Shown piece after piece: positions 1 to 8,036 of a stretch of 64,000 nucleotides of DNA. The position numbers and the translations under genes are program-made. Each line of letters begins with the position of its first letter. The first letter of the stretch is position 1. The DNA comes from Histidinibacterium lentulum (GTDB lineage Bacteria; Pseudomonadota; Alphaproteobacteria; Rhodobacterales; Rhodobacteraceae), in the NCBI RefSeq assembly GCF_003789055.1, contig NZ_ML119081.1, positions 186,001 to 250,000 of the forward strand, in the 5' to 3' direction. The notes under the pieces are model-generated. The model was given only the letters and a program-made list of their open reading frames with translations. It searched no databases and was not told where the DNA came from.

Positions 1-19
1 GTCGCCCTCCGGCCGGCTG

Positions 20-691
20 ATGAGCGATCTCACGATCTCCTGCCTGAGCGAGACCGAATTCCGGCGTGCCGGCAGCTATGGTGCGCAGGAAATCCACCTG
101 CGATGGTTCGAGACGCATCTCGAGGATGACGTCGATGTTGAGAATGTATCAGTCAGGGTCACCGGCTTTCAGATTGCCGGCCTCCGGACGCACGATCCGC
201 TCGCCTTGGCGACCCGCGATCCGACTGATCCGCGCCTTCTCGATGTTCGACCCATGGCGGTACGCCAGGTGACCTGCCTCGTGCATCGGATGAGCTATGG
301 AGACGACCCCGGCTTCCGGCTCTACTGCCCCCCGATGAACCAGTGCAGCCTGTGGAAAACCCTGTGGGAAGCCGACAGGCCCATCAGCGCAGGAGCGGAC
401 AGCGAGAGAGCGGTGCTGCGCGACCGCGTGCTTGAGGCTTTCACGGCGGCCGTGGACGATGCCCATGTACAGGGCCATGAGCCCATCTGGATCGACGGTC
501 GGGTGCAGGGGCTCTGCACCTCGGGCGGGTATCCGCCCCGGGCGGGCGTGTCGGTCGCTTCGGGGTTCGTCCCGCGCGACCGGGCCCGGGACGGTCTCGG
601 GATGAGAAACGAGTTCCTGGACGAGCGGCGGCCGGCGCGGCCTGCGACGCGGCCTCCGTTCCATGCCGAAGGGGAAAGGACGCTCGGGTGA
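20..691 (+). CDS. Unrecognised protein, possibly continuing left of the window
   Basis: I do not recognise this product. The reading frame is open from base 2, and the first ATG at 20 has no visible Shine-Dalgarno sequence, so the true start may lie outside the window. Codon third positions are mostly G or C, as in the neighbours, which supports coding. The protein has several Cys, Trp and His residues, no signal peptide, no transmembrane stretch, and an Arg/Pro-rich tail. Its stop overlaps the start of the MobA-like gene, so the two are probably co-transcribed. An XdhC-family gene is often the partner of such a MobA-like gene, but no Rossmann-type XdhC motifs are visible here. The antisense frame is also open, so the call is tentative. 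Confidence 0.35.
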   Translation: MSDLTISCLSETEFRRAGSYGAQEIHLRWFETHLEDDVDVENVSVRVTGFQIAGLRTHDPLALATRDPTDPRLLDVRPMAVRQVTCLVHRMSYGDDPGFRLYCPPMNQCSLWKTLWEADRPISAGADSERAVLRDRVLEAFTAAVDDAHVQGHEPIWIDGRVQGLCTSGGYPPRAGVSVASGFVPRDRARDGLGMRNEFLDERRPARPATRPPFHAEGERTLG

Positions 692-1299
692 TGACGGAAG
701 GGCCGCTGATCCTCATACCCGCCGCAGGGGCTTCGTCACGCATGAGAGGCGCCGACAAGCTGACCCGGCCGGTGGAGGGCGTGCCGCTCCTAGGGCGGCA
801 GGTCGCTCAGGCGCTCGGGACCGGGTGGCCCGTCCTCGTCACCTTGCCCCCCGATCGACCGGCACGAACCGCGCTGGTGCTGCGGCTGATGGCGACGGCA
901 GGAGGGCGGCTCCGCTCGGAGACCCTTGCGGATGCCAACGAGGGCCTGTCCCGTTCCCTGCGCGCGGGCGCACTGGCAGCGTTGGAGGCCGACCGCGATC
1001 TGCTGGTGATGCTGCCGGACATGCCGGGTATCGAAACCGCCGATCTCCAGCGCCTCGTCGCGGCCCGCACACCCGGCATCCTTATCTGCCGCGCCACCGC
1101 CGAGGACGGCACGCCGGGTCATCCGGTCCTTTTCGCGCACGACCTGCTGCCGGAGTTCGCGCACCTCTATGGGGACCATGGCGCGGCCGCGGTGGTCAGG
1201 GCTCACCGGGAGGAGCTGACGGAGGTTCCGCTGGAAGGCCGGCGGGCCTGCGAGGATCTCGACAGCCCCGAAGACTGGGAGGCCTTCCTCTCGAGGTAG
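688..1299 (+). CDS. MobA-like NTP transferase
   Basis: This is a cytosolic nucleotidyltransferase of the MobA/MocA-like family (about 203 residues). The N-terminus LIPAAGASSRMRGADKL is the nucleotide-binding glycine-rich loop with the conserved Arg and Lys. LLVMLPDMPGI is the metal-binding D-M-P segment, and GTPGHPVLF is the family's C-terminal substrate loop. The family transfers CMP or GMP to molybdopterin, although some members act on other phospho-substrates. A GTG at 688 lies 7 bases after AAAGGA; the ATG at 691 is the alternative start. It overlaps the preceding ORF by four bases and converges on the Hint gene with a 6-base gap. The substrate cannot be decided without the upstream neighbours. 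Confidence 0.85.
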   Translation: MMTEGPLILIPAAGASSRMRGADKLTRPVEGVPLLGRQVAQALGTGWPVLVTLPPDRPARTALVLRLMATAGGRLRSETLADANEGLSRSLRAGALAALEADRDLLVMLPDMPGIETADLQRLVAARTPGILICRATAEDGTPGHPVLFAHDLLPEFAHLYGDHGAAAVVRAHREELTEVPLEGRRACEDLDSPEDWEAFLSR

Positions 1300-1305
1300 G
1301 CGCGG

Positions 1306-1794
1306 TCAGGCGGGTTCGTCCGCCCCGGCCCTCGCACAGGCCCTGTCGCAGGCAAGGGCCGAGCCAAGCCAGGCGCCGTTGGCGAGGATCGCCACGGGAC
1401 CCTCGACGAGAAGCTCAAGCCGGATCAACGTGTTCTCCTCGACGTGGCGGGCGACCGCCAGCTCCGCCGCCGCGACGAACCGGTCACCGGCGTTCCCGGC
1501 GCGCGCGCCGAAGACAAGGAGCCGCTGATCCCCGATGACGGTCAGTTCGCGTTCCGGAAGGCCCTGGCCGAGGGCCCCCGGCGGCAGAATGACCGCCTTC
1601 GGACCTTTCGGGCCGCGTCCCGGATCGGTGCCCACCGTAAGCACCCGGACCAGCCCTGCCGCGCGGGTCAAGACCCGAAGCCCCGGCTGCAGCTGTTCGA
1701 CCGGCATTTCCCCGCGCACCGTCGCGACAAGCGTCCGCGCGGCGAGCCAAAGGGGCCGCGTGCGAGCCGGGTCGGGGGGAGTGTCGAATGTCAT
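1306..1794 (-). CDS. Degenerate Hint-domain protein
   Basis: This 162-residue protein is built like the Hint_2 domain that ends the large RTX protein next door. It has the same order of blocks: TLVATVRGEMPVEQLQPG, then ILPPGALGQGLPERELTV, then DQRLLVFG. In an active Hint domain the first block begins with Cys (CFTPGT in the neighbour) and the third contains a His (SPNHRVLV in the neighbour). Here both positions are changed, to R-T-L-V-A-T and G-D-Q-R. Autoprocessing is therefore unlikely; a structural or binding role is an inference. There is no signal peptide. The gene is transcribed leftward and ends 6 bases from the MobA-like gene. Confidence 0.7.
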   Translation of the reverse strand: MTFDTPPDPARTRPLWLAARTLVATVRGEMPVEQLQPGLRVLTRAAGLVRVLTVGTDPGRGPKGPKAVILPPGALGQGLPERELTVIGDQRLLVFGARAGNAGDRFVAAAELAVARHVEENTLIRLELLVEGPVAILANGAWLGSALACDRACARAGADEPA

Positions 1795-2159
1795 GGGCCT
1801 CTTTCGGATCGGGCGTCGCGGAGTCTCGCCCGCTGCGACTGCCTTTGCCTATTCTCGCCAAAAATGCAAATGATGTCAGGTCTTTGGCTGTTTTCCCCGA
1901 ACAGTCGCGCCCGCTGGTCCTGCATCGTTGCGCGGTTTACGATTCACCCTCTGGAACCGGTCTGACCCATGTACGAACGGTGGCGAAGCCCGGGCTGGAC
2001 AGACCTCGTCGCGACCCGGGCCAGGCGGCCTGCAACCCACATCCGGAACGGAATGCGCGAGCCTCGGCACCCGTCCGGCCGAAACCCGCGCAACAGTCGC
2101 TTTCCGGAAGTTCCCGGTCAGGGTCCGCCCCGCGCCACAAGTACGCGGGGAGGTCCGTC
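1795..2159. other. Intergenic region between the Hint and RTX genes
   Basis: This stretch of about 365 bases lies downstream of the RTX gene stop and upstream of the small Hint gene start. The part nearer the Hint gene (about 1855-1960) is less GC-rich than its surroundings and probably carries that gene's promoter, but no clear -35/-10 pair stands out. I see no gene, RNA or convincing terminator here. Confidence 0.5.
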
Positions 2160-5100
2160 TTAGTCCACGAGGAGGCGCGCCTCGTGCTTCTTCAGCGCCA
2201 TCCGGGCGGAGGTGTAGCCATCGAGGCCTTCGCGCTCGGCCAGTTCGGGGAAGAGCTGGAGGATCTCGGCACGCTGTCCAGCGTCGATCCCCTTCATCGT
2301 CCAGTCACCTGGCTGGAAGCTTTCCGTCCATGCGCCGTCAGAGAGGACCACCTCGTGACGGTCGAACATGAAGTGGACATAGGTCGTCTGCGCCACGTCC
2401 ACCCGGTGGATACCGGGCTTGCCGACAAGGTGCTTGGCCGCCACGAGTACCTCAGTTTCCTCGAAGTAGAGCTGCGGCTTCTCGCCGGTGACCAGCACCC
2501 GGTGGTTGGGGCTGACCATCATGTCCCGCTCTGGCAGGCCATGGCCAAGGGTTCCGGCCTTGATCAGCACTGGGCGCAAGTGCGGCGTCGCCGCCATGTC
2601 GCGGCCGGTGAACCGTTTCTGGCCGACCCAGCGGATCTCCTGCAGGCCGTTGTCCCGGGTCACGATCCGGTCCCCGACCTTCAGCTCCTCGACAAGCACC
2701 TCGCCCCGCGGCGTCGCGATGGTCGTGCCCGGCGTGAAGCAGGGAATGACCGTCTCGATCTCGCGGAAGATCATGGTCGTGCCGTCTTCGAAGGTCACGA
2801 GGCCCGATTCCGGATCGTCCTCGCCGTCGCCGACGTCGATCTTGCGGTCGATCGACACGACACCCGAGCCGGTCAGGTCGAGAACGTCGATGTCCTCGTC
2901 GTCGGGATCCTCGCCACCGATCACCAGATCTCCGCCGGTTCCGCCGAAGAAGGTGTCGTTGCCGAAGCCGCCGAAGTAGGTGTCGGAGCCCGCGCCGTCG
3001 ATGAACGTGTCGTTCCCGTCGCCGCCGAAGGCCGTATCGTTGCCCTCACCTCCGACGAGGAGGTCGTCGCCTTGCCCGCCGATCAGCGTATCGTCTCCGT
3101 CACCGCCGTAGAGCTCGTCGTCGTCGATCCCGCCATCGAGCAGGTCGTTGCCCGCATCGCCGTACAGGGTGTCGTTGTCGTCCCTGCCGAAGATCGTGTC
3201 GTCGCCGTCTCCGCCGTAGATCGTGTCGCGGTTGTCGTTGGGAAGCGGATCGTCGAGCAAGGGATTGCCGGTGTCGTCGATCAGTCCGACGTCGGCCTCG
3301 AGCCCGCCATAGATCAGGTCATTACCGGCACCGCCGAAGATCACGTCCTCGCCCTGGCCGCCGATGATCGTGTCGTCGCCTTCGTCGCCGTAGACAAGGT
3401 CGTTGTCGATGCCCGCGTCGATGAAGTCGTCCCCTTCGCCGCCGTAGATCGTGTCGGCATCGTCGCCGGTGAGGATGGTGTCGTTCCCCGCTCCGCCGAA
3501 CACCAGGTCCTTGTCGTCGTCAGGGTTCGCGTCCGGCGCCACTCCCGGGAGCCCCAGATAGGGAGGGAAGCCGCTGTCGAGAGCCGGGGACGCGTGATTT
3601 CCGGTGTTGATGAAGTCGTCGCCGTCGCCGCCGTAGACCGTATCGCTGCCGATGCCGGTCACGATGCGGTCGTCTCCCGCGCCGCCCTCGACGTAATCGT
3701 CGCCTTCGCCGCCCTGGATCGAGTCGTCGCCCGCACCGCCGAAGATGCTGTCGTCGCCCTTGGCCCCGTCCAGCGTGTCGTCCCCGTCGCCGCCGAAGAT
3801 CACGTCGTTCCCGTCGCCGCCGATGATGCTGTCGTCACCGGCATCGCCGGACAGAGTATCGTCGCCGTTGCCGCCGCGGATGCTGTCATCACCCCCGCCG
3901 CCGAAGACCACGTCGTCGCCGTCGCCACCGAAGATGGTGTCGTTGCCGTCCGCCCCGGTTCCGTCATCCAGCAGGAACAGCGACACGCTGTCGATGGAGG
4001 CGCCGAAGTTGTCCTCCTTGCCGGTGCCTGCGAACTCGAGCCGGTTGGAGCCGTTGCCGGCGCCGCCCACCACGTCGAAGGTGAAGGTCTGGAAGCTGCC
4101 CTGCGGCGGGTCGATCGTGGCGATGAGTTCACCACCCCAGTAGACCTTGACCAGGTTCTCGGCAGAGCCGCTCGACGGAAGGAAATCGCCGTCGCCGGCA
4201 TCGAAGGTCAGACGGTAGGTCTCGCCCGACTGAACGTCGTGGACGTCCTGTCCGATCCGGTTGTTGCCGGGGCTCGCCTCGAGGTCCAGCCAGTTCTTGC
4301 CGTCGGTGGCGTTGAGCCCGCCGCGCCCGTCATTGTGGACGTCGATCTCCTCGCCGTTGATGTCCGACCAGTTCGGAATGACGCCGCTCGTCGACACGAA
4401 CCCGTAGCCCGTCTTGGCCATGCCGGTCGTGTTCTCGAAGGAGCCGTTCTTGATCAGGTTCGGGCCCGTCGGTGCGCCGGTGCCCGAAGACGGACCGTTG
4501 TCCCCGTAGATCAGGTCGTTGCCGCTGCCGCCGTCGATGCTGTCGTTGCCCGACCCGCCGAACAGGGTGTCGTCGCCGGCTTCGCCGAAGAGCGTGTCGT
4601 CGCCCTCACCGCCGAAGAGCACATCGTTGCCGGTGCCGGTCACGCCTTCCTCGATGGTGACCGCGTCGAAGTAGATGTCGGAGATGTTGGTGCCGGACGT
4701 CTTGCTGCCGAGGGCGTCGTAGGACAGCACGACCTTGCTCACCGGACCGGCGATCTCGACCCCGACCGAGTTGTCCGGGGAGGTGGTGCTCTGACCGTCG
4801 TGGCTGTTGGTGTCCTTGACCGCCTCGAGAGTGCCGTCGCCGTCCCGGTCCACCACCTTCACGTTCTTGCCTGCATTGACGAACTGCACCGGCACCGGGT
4901 TTCCGGCGGCGTCGAAGGCGAAGATCGAGAAGGAGGCGTCGAAGTCCAGATCGGCGATGCGGAACGAGACGTTCTCGACCTCTTCCGAGAAGTTCAGAGT
5001 GACCTTGCCGTCTTCCTTGCTCGACGACGATCTGAACTTCAGCGTGCTCGTGTCGTTGATCGGTCCGAGGTCGCCGGTATCGACGCCATCGACATTGATC

Positions 5101-6026
5101 CGGTCATCGTCCTCGTACTCGATATCGAGGCCCGAATTGGCCTTGGATACGGAGACCTGGACCGAGACGCTGCCGGTGTTCTGCGTGAAGCCGGTGACCT
5201 CCTGGTCGTCCTTGAAGCCGGACTTCGACCATTCCAGCACTTCGCGGCCCCGCGTCTCGGTGTCGAGATCGCTGTCCCCGAAGAGGGTGTCGTTGCCGGC
5301 CTCGCCGGAGAGCGTGTCGTTGCCAGCGCCGCCATAGACGACATCATCGCCTTCGCCAGCGAAGACCGTATCGTCACCTGCGCCTGCCAAGACAAGGTCG
5401 TCATCGGGCGCGGCGCCCGGCAGGATCGCATCGGCATTGTCGATCCGGTCACCCTGCGGGTCGCCGTCGTAGTCGAGGTCGATCAGGTCGTCCCCCTCGG
5501 TGCCCTGGACCGTGCCGTCGAGTTCGACGACGTCGTGGACGGAGCCCTTCACATTGTCGATCAGAAGATCTCCGCCGCTCTTGTTCACGATCTCGATCCG
5601 CAGGCTGTGCCCGTTCAGGGACGGATCGTTGCTGCCAGAGGTATCCACCGTGACCGACTTGAGCGAATTGATGTCACCGGTCTTGCCCGAGACCGTGCCG
5701 ATCAGCGTGTGACCGGCATAGACATTGACCTCGTAGGAGATGTTGCCGCTGCCGCTGAACGAGCCGTCACCGATGTCCACGGAGAACTCGTAGACCTTTC
5801 CGGCCTCGTACTTCTCGTCGAGCGTCTGGAAGAGCTTCGCCCCGTGGCCGCTGAGATAGGCCACGTTGTGGCCGTCGATAACGCCTTGGGGGAGCTGGTG
5901 TGCGGTTGGATTGAACTCTCCGACGGAGCCCGACTTGTGCCAGTCGACGACGCCATGATCCCACTTGCCGTCCTTCAGGCTGTTCTTCTCGAACGAACTG
6001 TTCTTGATCGCAATCGGTTCCGACAT
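2160..6026 (-). CDS. RTX calcium-binding protein with C-terminal Hint domain
   Basis: This is a large (1288 residues), acidic, presumably secreted protein. In order it has an N-terminal all-beta module opening with IKNSSFEKNSL, a short RTX block, a beta-rich module, a second RTX block, a DUF642-like jelly-roll module starting NLIKNGSFE, a long RTX array of GGxGxD nonapeptides that bind calcium, and a Hint domain from Cys1096 (PCFTPGTTIAT, LPERDMMVSPNHRVLV). The RTX repeats and lack of an N-terminal signal suggest type I secretion; no transporter gene is in the window. The start at 6026 is chosen over the in-frame ATG at 6053 because GTGGAGACGG lies just before it. Active-site Cys and His are present, so the Hint domain may cleave or splice. 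Confidence 0.9.
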   Translation of the reverse strand: MSEPIAIKNSSFEKNSLKDGKWDHGVVDWHKSGSVGEFNPTAHQLPQGVIDGHNVAYLSGHGAKLFQTLDEKYEAGKVYEFSVDIGDGSFSGSGNISYEVNVYAGHTLIGTVSGKTGDINSLKSVTVDTSGSNDPSLNGHSLRIEIVNKSGGDLLIDNVKGSVHDVVELDGTVQGTEGDDLIDLDYDGDPQGDRIDNADAILPGAAPDDDLVLAGAGDDTVFAGEGDDVVYGGAGNDTLSGEAGNDTLFGDSDLDTETRGREVLEWSKSGFKDDQEVTGFTQNTGSVSVQVSVSKANSGLDIEYEDDDRINVDGVDTGDLGPINDTSTLKFRSSSSKEDGKVTLNFSEEVENVSFRIADLDFDASFSIFAFDAAGNPVPVQFVNAGKNVKVVDRDGDGTLEAVKDTNSHDGQSTTSPDNSVGVEIAGPVSKVVLSYDALGSKTSGTNISDIYFDAVTIEEGVTGTGNDVLFGGEGDDTLFGEAGDDTLFGGSGNDSIDGGSGNDLIYGDNGPSSGTGAPTGPNLIKNGSFENTTGMAKTGYGFVSTSGVIPNWSDINGEEIDVHNDGRGGLNATDGKNWLDLEASPGNNRIGQDVHDVQSGETYRLTFDAGDGDFLPSSGSAENLVKVYWGGELIATIDPPQGSFQTFTFDVVGGAGNGSNRLEFAGTGKEDNFGASIDSVSLFLLDDGTGADGNDTIFGGDGDDVVFGGGGDDSIRGGNGDDTLSGDAGDDSIIGGDGNDVIFGGDGDDTLDGAKGDDSIFGGAGDDSIQGGEGDDYVEGGAGDDRIVTGIGSDTVYGGDGDDFINTGNHASPALDSGFPPYLGLPGVAPDANPDDDKDLVFGGAGNDTILTGDDADTIYGGEGDDFIDAGIDNDLVYGDEGDDTIIGGQGEDVIFGGAGNDLIYGGLEADVGLIDDTGNPLLDDPLPNDNRDTIYGGDGDDTIFGRDDNDTLYGDAGNDLLDGGIDDDELYGGDGDDTLIGGQGDDLLVGGEGNDTAFGGDGNDTFIDGAGSDTYFGGFGNDTFFGGTGGDLVIGGEDPDDEDIDVLDLTGSGVVSIDRKIDVGDGEDDPESGLVTFEDGTTMIFREIETVIPCFTPGTTIATPRGEVLVEELKVGDRIVTRDNGLQEIRWVGQKRFTGRDMAATPHLRPVLIKAGTLGHGLPERDMMVSPNHRVLVTGEKPQLYFEETEVLVAAKHLVGKPGIHRVDVAQTTYVHFMFDRHEVVLSDGAWTESFQPGDWTMKGIDAGQRAEILQLFPELAEREGLDGYTSARMALKKHEARLLVD
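2939..3957 (-). repeat. Long RTX nonapeptide array inside the RTX gene
   Basis: On the coding (minus) strand this encodes many near-tandem copies of the nine-residue pattern G-G-x-G-x-D-x-[LIVF]-x, for example GGDGDDTIFG and GGAGNDLIYG. It is interrupted near 3240-3300 and 3520-3600 by short non-repeat loops. Two shorter arrays of the same unit lie at about 4495-4650 and 5268-5400. Each turn binds calcium after export. Confidence 0.85.
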
Positions 6027-7051
6027 TTTCCGTCTCCACACCGTTTCCGGCATCCGATGGCCGGGCTGTTACATGCAGCCGCAGCCAGTTTGGCCACGCC
6101 GTTTCGAACCCGCGAACGGGCCGCCTTGCAAAAGCCGTCTCCGAACGGAGTCACGGCCACATGTCCTTACGGTCTTCGAACCCGCAGACACCGTTTAAGC
6201 AGATCGTCCGCGTCCTGGCGTCCGCCTGCCCGGTCGCCCCCCAGCGACCAATTGCCCCCCAGTCGGGCTCTCATGTCTTATGCCGGCGGTCCGACCGGAC
6301 AAAGCGGATTCTGGTCCGACTTGTGGCGCAAATGGGGTCGTTCGTGGCTTTGGCGGGCCGGTTTCAAGGCAGCTCCGGACCGGATGGGGAAACGGTTGCG
6401 CGCCCGAGTGAGAGGTTGCGGCAGACAGAGTCCACGCAATTTTCCTATAGTTGTCACTGAACCTTGTGCATCTCCGGTCCCGGATCGGAGGTCACTCGCC
6501 GGAGGATTGTGCATCCTCCGTAGACAGTGGGGGCCTTCGACATGGCAGCCTTGAAGGCATAGGGCGCCATCTCGGTGCCTTAATTTCGTTCAGAGTGGGG
6601 AACCAATCCGGGACAGCTGAGGGGGATTGGACAGGCTTCCGACGGAGGCTTTCCGAATCGCGCCATGGTGCGCTTGACGAAAGATGACCCGGCGCGCGCC
6701 TGCGTCCGGGGGGCCGCGTCCCCGGCGCGCCTACGGGCCGCCCCGCCCGCGAGGCGAGTTGCGTCGCAGTGTGTCCCGGGATGCGTGACCCCGCCCGGCG
6801 GTTCCGGCGAACAGTTGAGTGCGGAGAAGGACGCCTGGACCTGAACGCTCGACCGCGACCTGCGCGAACCGCCCGACGGCAGTCGGGTCGAAGCTTCTTT
6901 GGAGATTCAGGTCCCGATGAGCGGAGCCGCCCGAACCGGTCCTCGACCGGCTCCGGCAGGACGCCGCGCAGATGGGGCGCGCAAGCGGCCGTGCTGCCCC
7001 ATGAGATCTTCCCGGCCGCGTCGTCGGTTCGACGACCGGGACCGCGTCGGT
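6027..7051. other. About 1 kb with no convincing gene
   Basis: This stretch lies between the RTX gene start and the small peptide gene. Reading frames here are short, Arg/Pro/Gly-rich, and lack ribosome binding sites or known motifs. Three hairpin-like inverted repeats are visible: CGGAGGAT with ATCCTCCG at 6500-6520, CCAATCC with GGATTGG at 6603-6630, and GTCGTCG-GTT-CGACGAC at 7020-7036. The last lies 16 bases beyond the peptide gene's stop and could terminate its transcript, although no U-tract follows. The RTX promoter should lie near 6030-6150. Confidence 0.5.
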
Positions 7052-7141
7052 TCAGTTCTCGGTCGGCTCGAAGCTTGCCTTGGGGCTGGCCGCAGCGGCG
7101 GAACCGTACAGGCGGAGGGTCTTCTTCGTATCGAGTTTCAT
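7052..7141 (-). CDS. 29-residue peptide, candidate RiPP precursor
   Basis: The peptide begins MKLDTKKTLRLYG, continues with an Ala-rich hinge (SAAAASP), and ends KASFEPTEN. It has no signal peptide, transmembrane segment or Cys. The ATG is preceded by AAAGGAAG with a 4-5 base spacer, and codons are those preferred by the genome (AAG, CTC, CGC, CTG, GCC, GAG). Both argue for a real gene despite its size. It sits about 190 bases from the divergent thioesterase-like gene and near a HExxH peptide-hydroxylase-like protein, an adenylation enzyme and a carrier protein. A basic leader followed by an acidic C-terminal core containing Phe, Pro, Thr and Asn is an inference. It could instead be an unrelated small regulator. 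Confidence 0.6.
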   Translation of the reverse strand: MKLDTKKTLRLYGSAAAASPKASFEPTEN

Positions 7142-7306
7142 GGGGCTTCCTTTCGGCTGGCCGGTTCCTGCACGTCGGCGGCGATCATTGGCCCTCGACG
7201 AACGAAGTAGACCACGCGCCAGCTCATCGCGCAACAGTTCCCTGCCGGGCACCGTTTCTGTCGCCGGCCTTGCGTGTCCGCCTCTTCGATGGTCAGGCTT
7301 CGCGAG

Positions 7307-7324
7307 GGACCGGAAGTCCGGTCC
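7307..7324 (+). promoter_or_regulatory. Hairpin in the leader of the thioesterase-like gene
   Basis: A perfect 7-base stem, GGACCGG/CCGGTCC, encloses the loop AAGT and ends 10 bases before the proposed ATG at 7335. No Shine-Dalgarno sequence is visible there. The dyad could be an operator or an RNA structure affecting translation. No regulator can be assigned. Confidence 0.35.
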
Positions 7325-7334
7325 TGACAGCGTC

Positions 7335-8036
7335 ATGGGGGACCCCGGACCGGACATGCCCGCCGACTTTTCCGACAATCTGAGGGCGCTCTCGCGGCTC
7401 ATGGAGCAATGGTCCGGGACACCGCTCGACTCCGCGGGCGTGCTGCGGCGGCTGAATCCCGGCGGGAGCCGTACTCCCCTGTTCTGGATCTTCAACTCGA
7501 AGCGCGAACCCGAGCGCCTCGCCGCGGCCCTCGGCCCCGACCAGCCGCTGATCTATGGCCGCTCGCTCCACATGATCGTCCCCGAGGCGTCGCTGAAGCT
7601 GGACGTCGGGCGAAGACTGGCGGCCCATTATGCCGATGCGCTCCGCCCGGCGGTGGGCGACGGTCTCCTCTGCGTGGGCGCAAATTGCCAGGGCACGTCC
7701 ATTGCGATGGAGGTCGTGCGGCGGCTCAACCGCGAGCGGCCCGTGGTTCCGGCCCTCGCCTTCATCAACGCGCGGCCGGGCGACCGGCTCGATCTGCCCA
7801 AGCTGCTGTTCTACGGCGAAGAGGACCCGCAGAGCGATCCTTTCCGCGAAGATCCCGACGCGGCAAGCCGCGGTTTCGGTCCGCACAGGCGCGAGGTGCT
7901 GTCGGGGGTCTCTCACGGCGGATACTTCGAAGTGGGCACGGTCGAGCGCGTCGCTGCGGGGCTGCGGTCCTATTTCGACGAGGTGGAATCGGCCTCCGCC
8001 ATGAGGAATGACGCGAGGTCCCCGACCACGGGGTGA
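7335..8036 (+). CDS. Thioesterase-like alpha/beta hydrolase with Cys at the nucleophile elbow
   Basis: The 233-residue protein is patterned on NRPS-type thioesterase domains. A beta strand PLFWIFN lies near residue 48, where such domains often read PLFxxP. The nucleophile elbow GLLCVGANCQGTSIAMEVVRR follows the strand-turn-helix pattern but reads A-N-C118-Q-G instead of G-x-S-x-G. A strand LPKLLFYGEED carries the likely acid at Asp164, and SGVSHGGYFE supplies His194. The putative triad is therefore Cys/Asp/His. The ATG at 7335 is chosen because upstream in-frame residues are Arg/Pro-rich and unlike protein; Met at 7356 is the alternative. The gene converges on the carrier-protein gene and overlaps its 3' end by 67 bases. 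It probably releases or transfers the carrier-bound product. Confidence 0.65.
   Translation: MGDPGPDMPADFSDNLRALSRLMEQWSGTPLDSAGVLRRLNPGGSRTPLFWIFNSKREPERLAAALGPDQPLIYGRSLHMIVPEASLKLDVGRRLAAHYADALRPAVGDGLLCVGANCQGTSIAMEVVRRLNRERPVVPALAFINARPGDRLDLPKLLFYGEEDPQSDPFREDPDAASRGFGPHRREVLSGVSHGGYFEVGTVERVAAGLRSYFDEVESASAMRNDARSPTTG

Noticed and set aside
2900-4000. Regular short repeats that could suggest a CRISPR array
   Set aside because: The 27-base period is in frame with the RTX nonapeptide and has no unique spacers; it is protein-coding.
1788-6554. Very long plus-strand open frame opposite the RTX gene
   Set aside because: It is antisense to the RTX gene; the repeated GGxGxD codons leave the opposite strand open. 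The product is a monotonous Val/Ala/Asp sequence with no domain.
6454-6570. 38-codon minus-strand ORF with AAGG 7 bases upstream
   Set aside because: The second half has unfavourable codons and spans a hairpin. It lacks the features that support the 29-residue peptide at 7052, though it was considered as a second precursor.
7080-7334. Upstream extension of the thioesterase-like frame
   Set aside because: The residues are Arg/Ser-rich with no fold pattern and the extension is antisense to the 5' part of the peptide gene; the hydrolase similarity begins after 7335.
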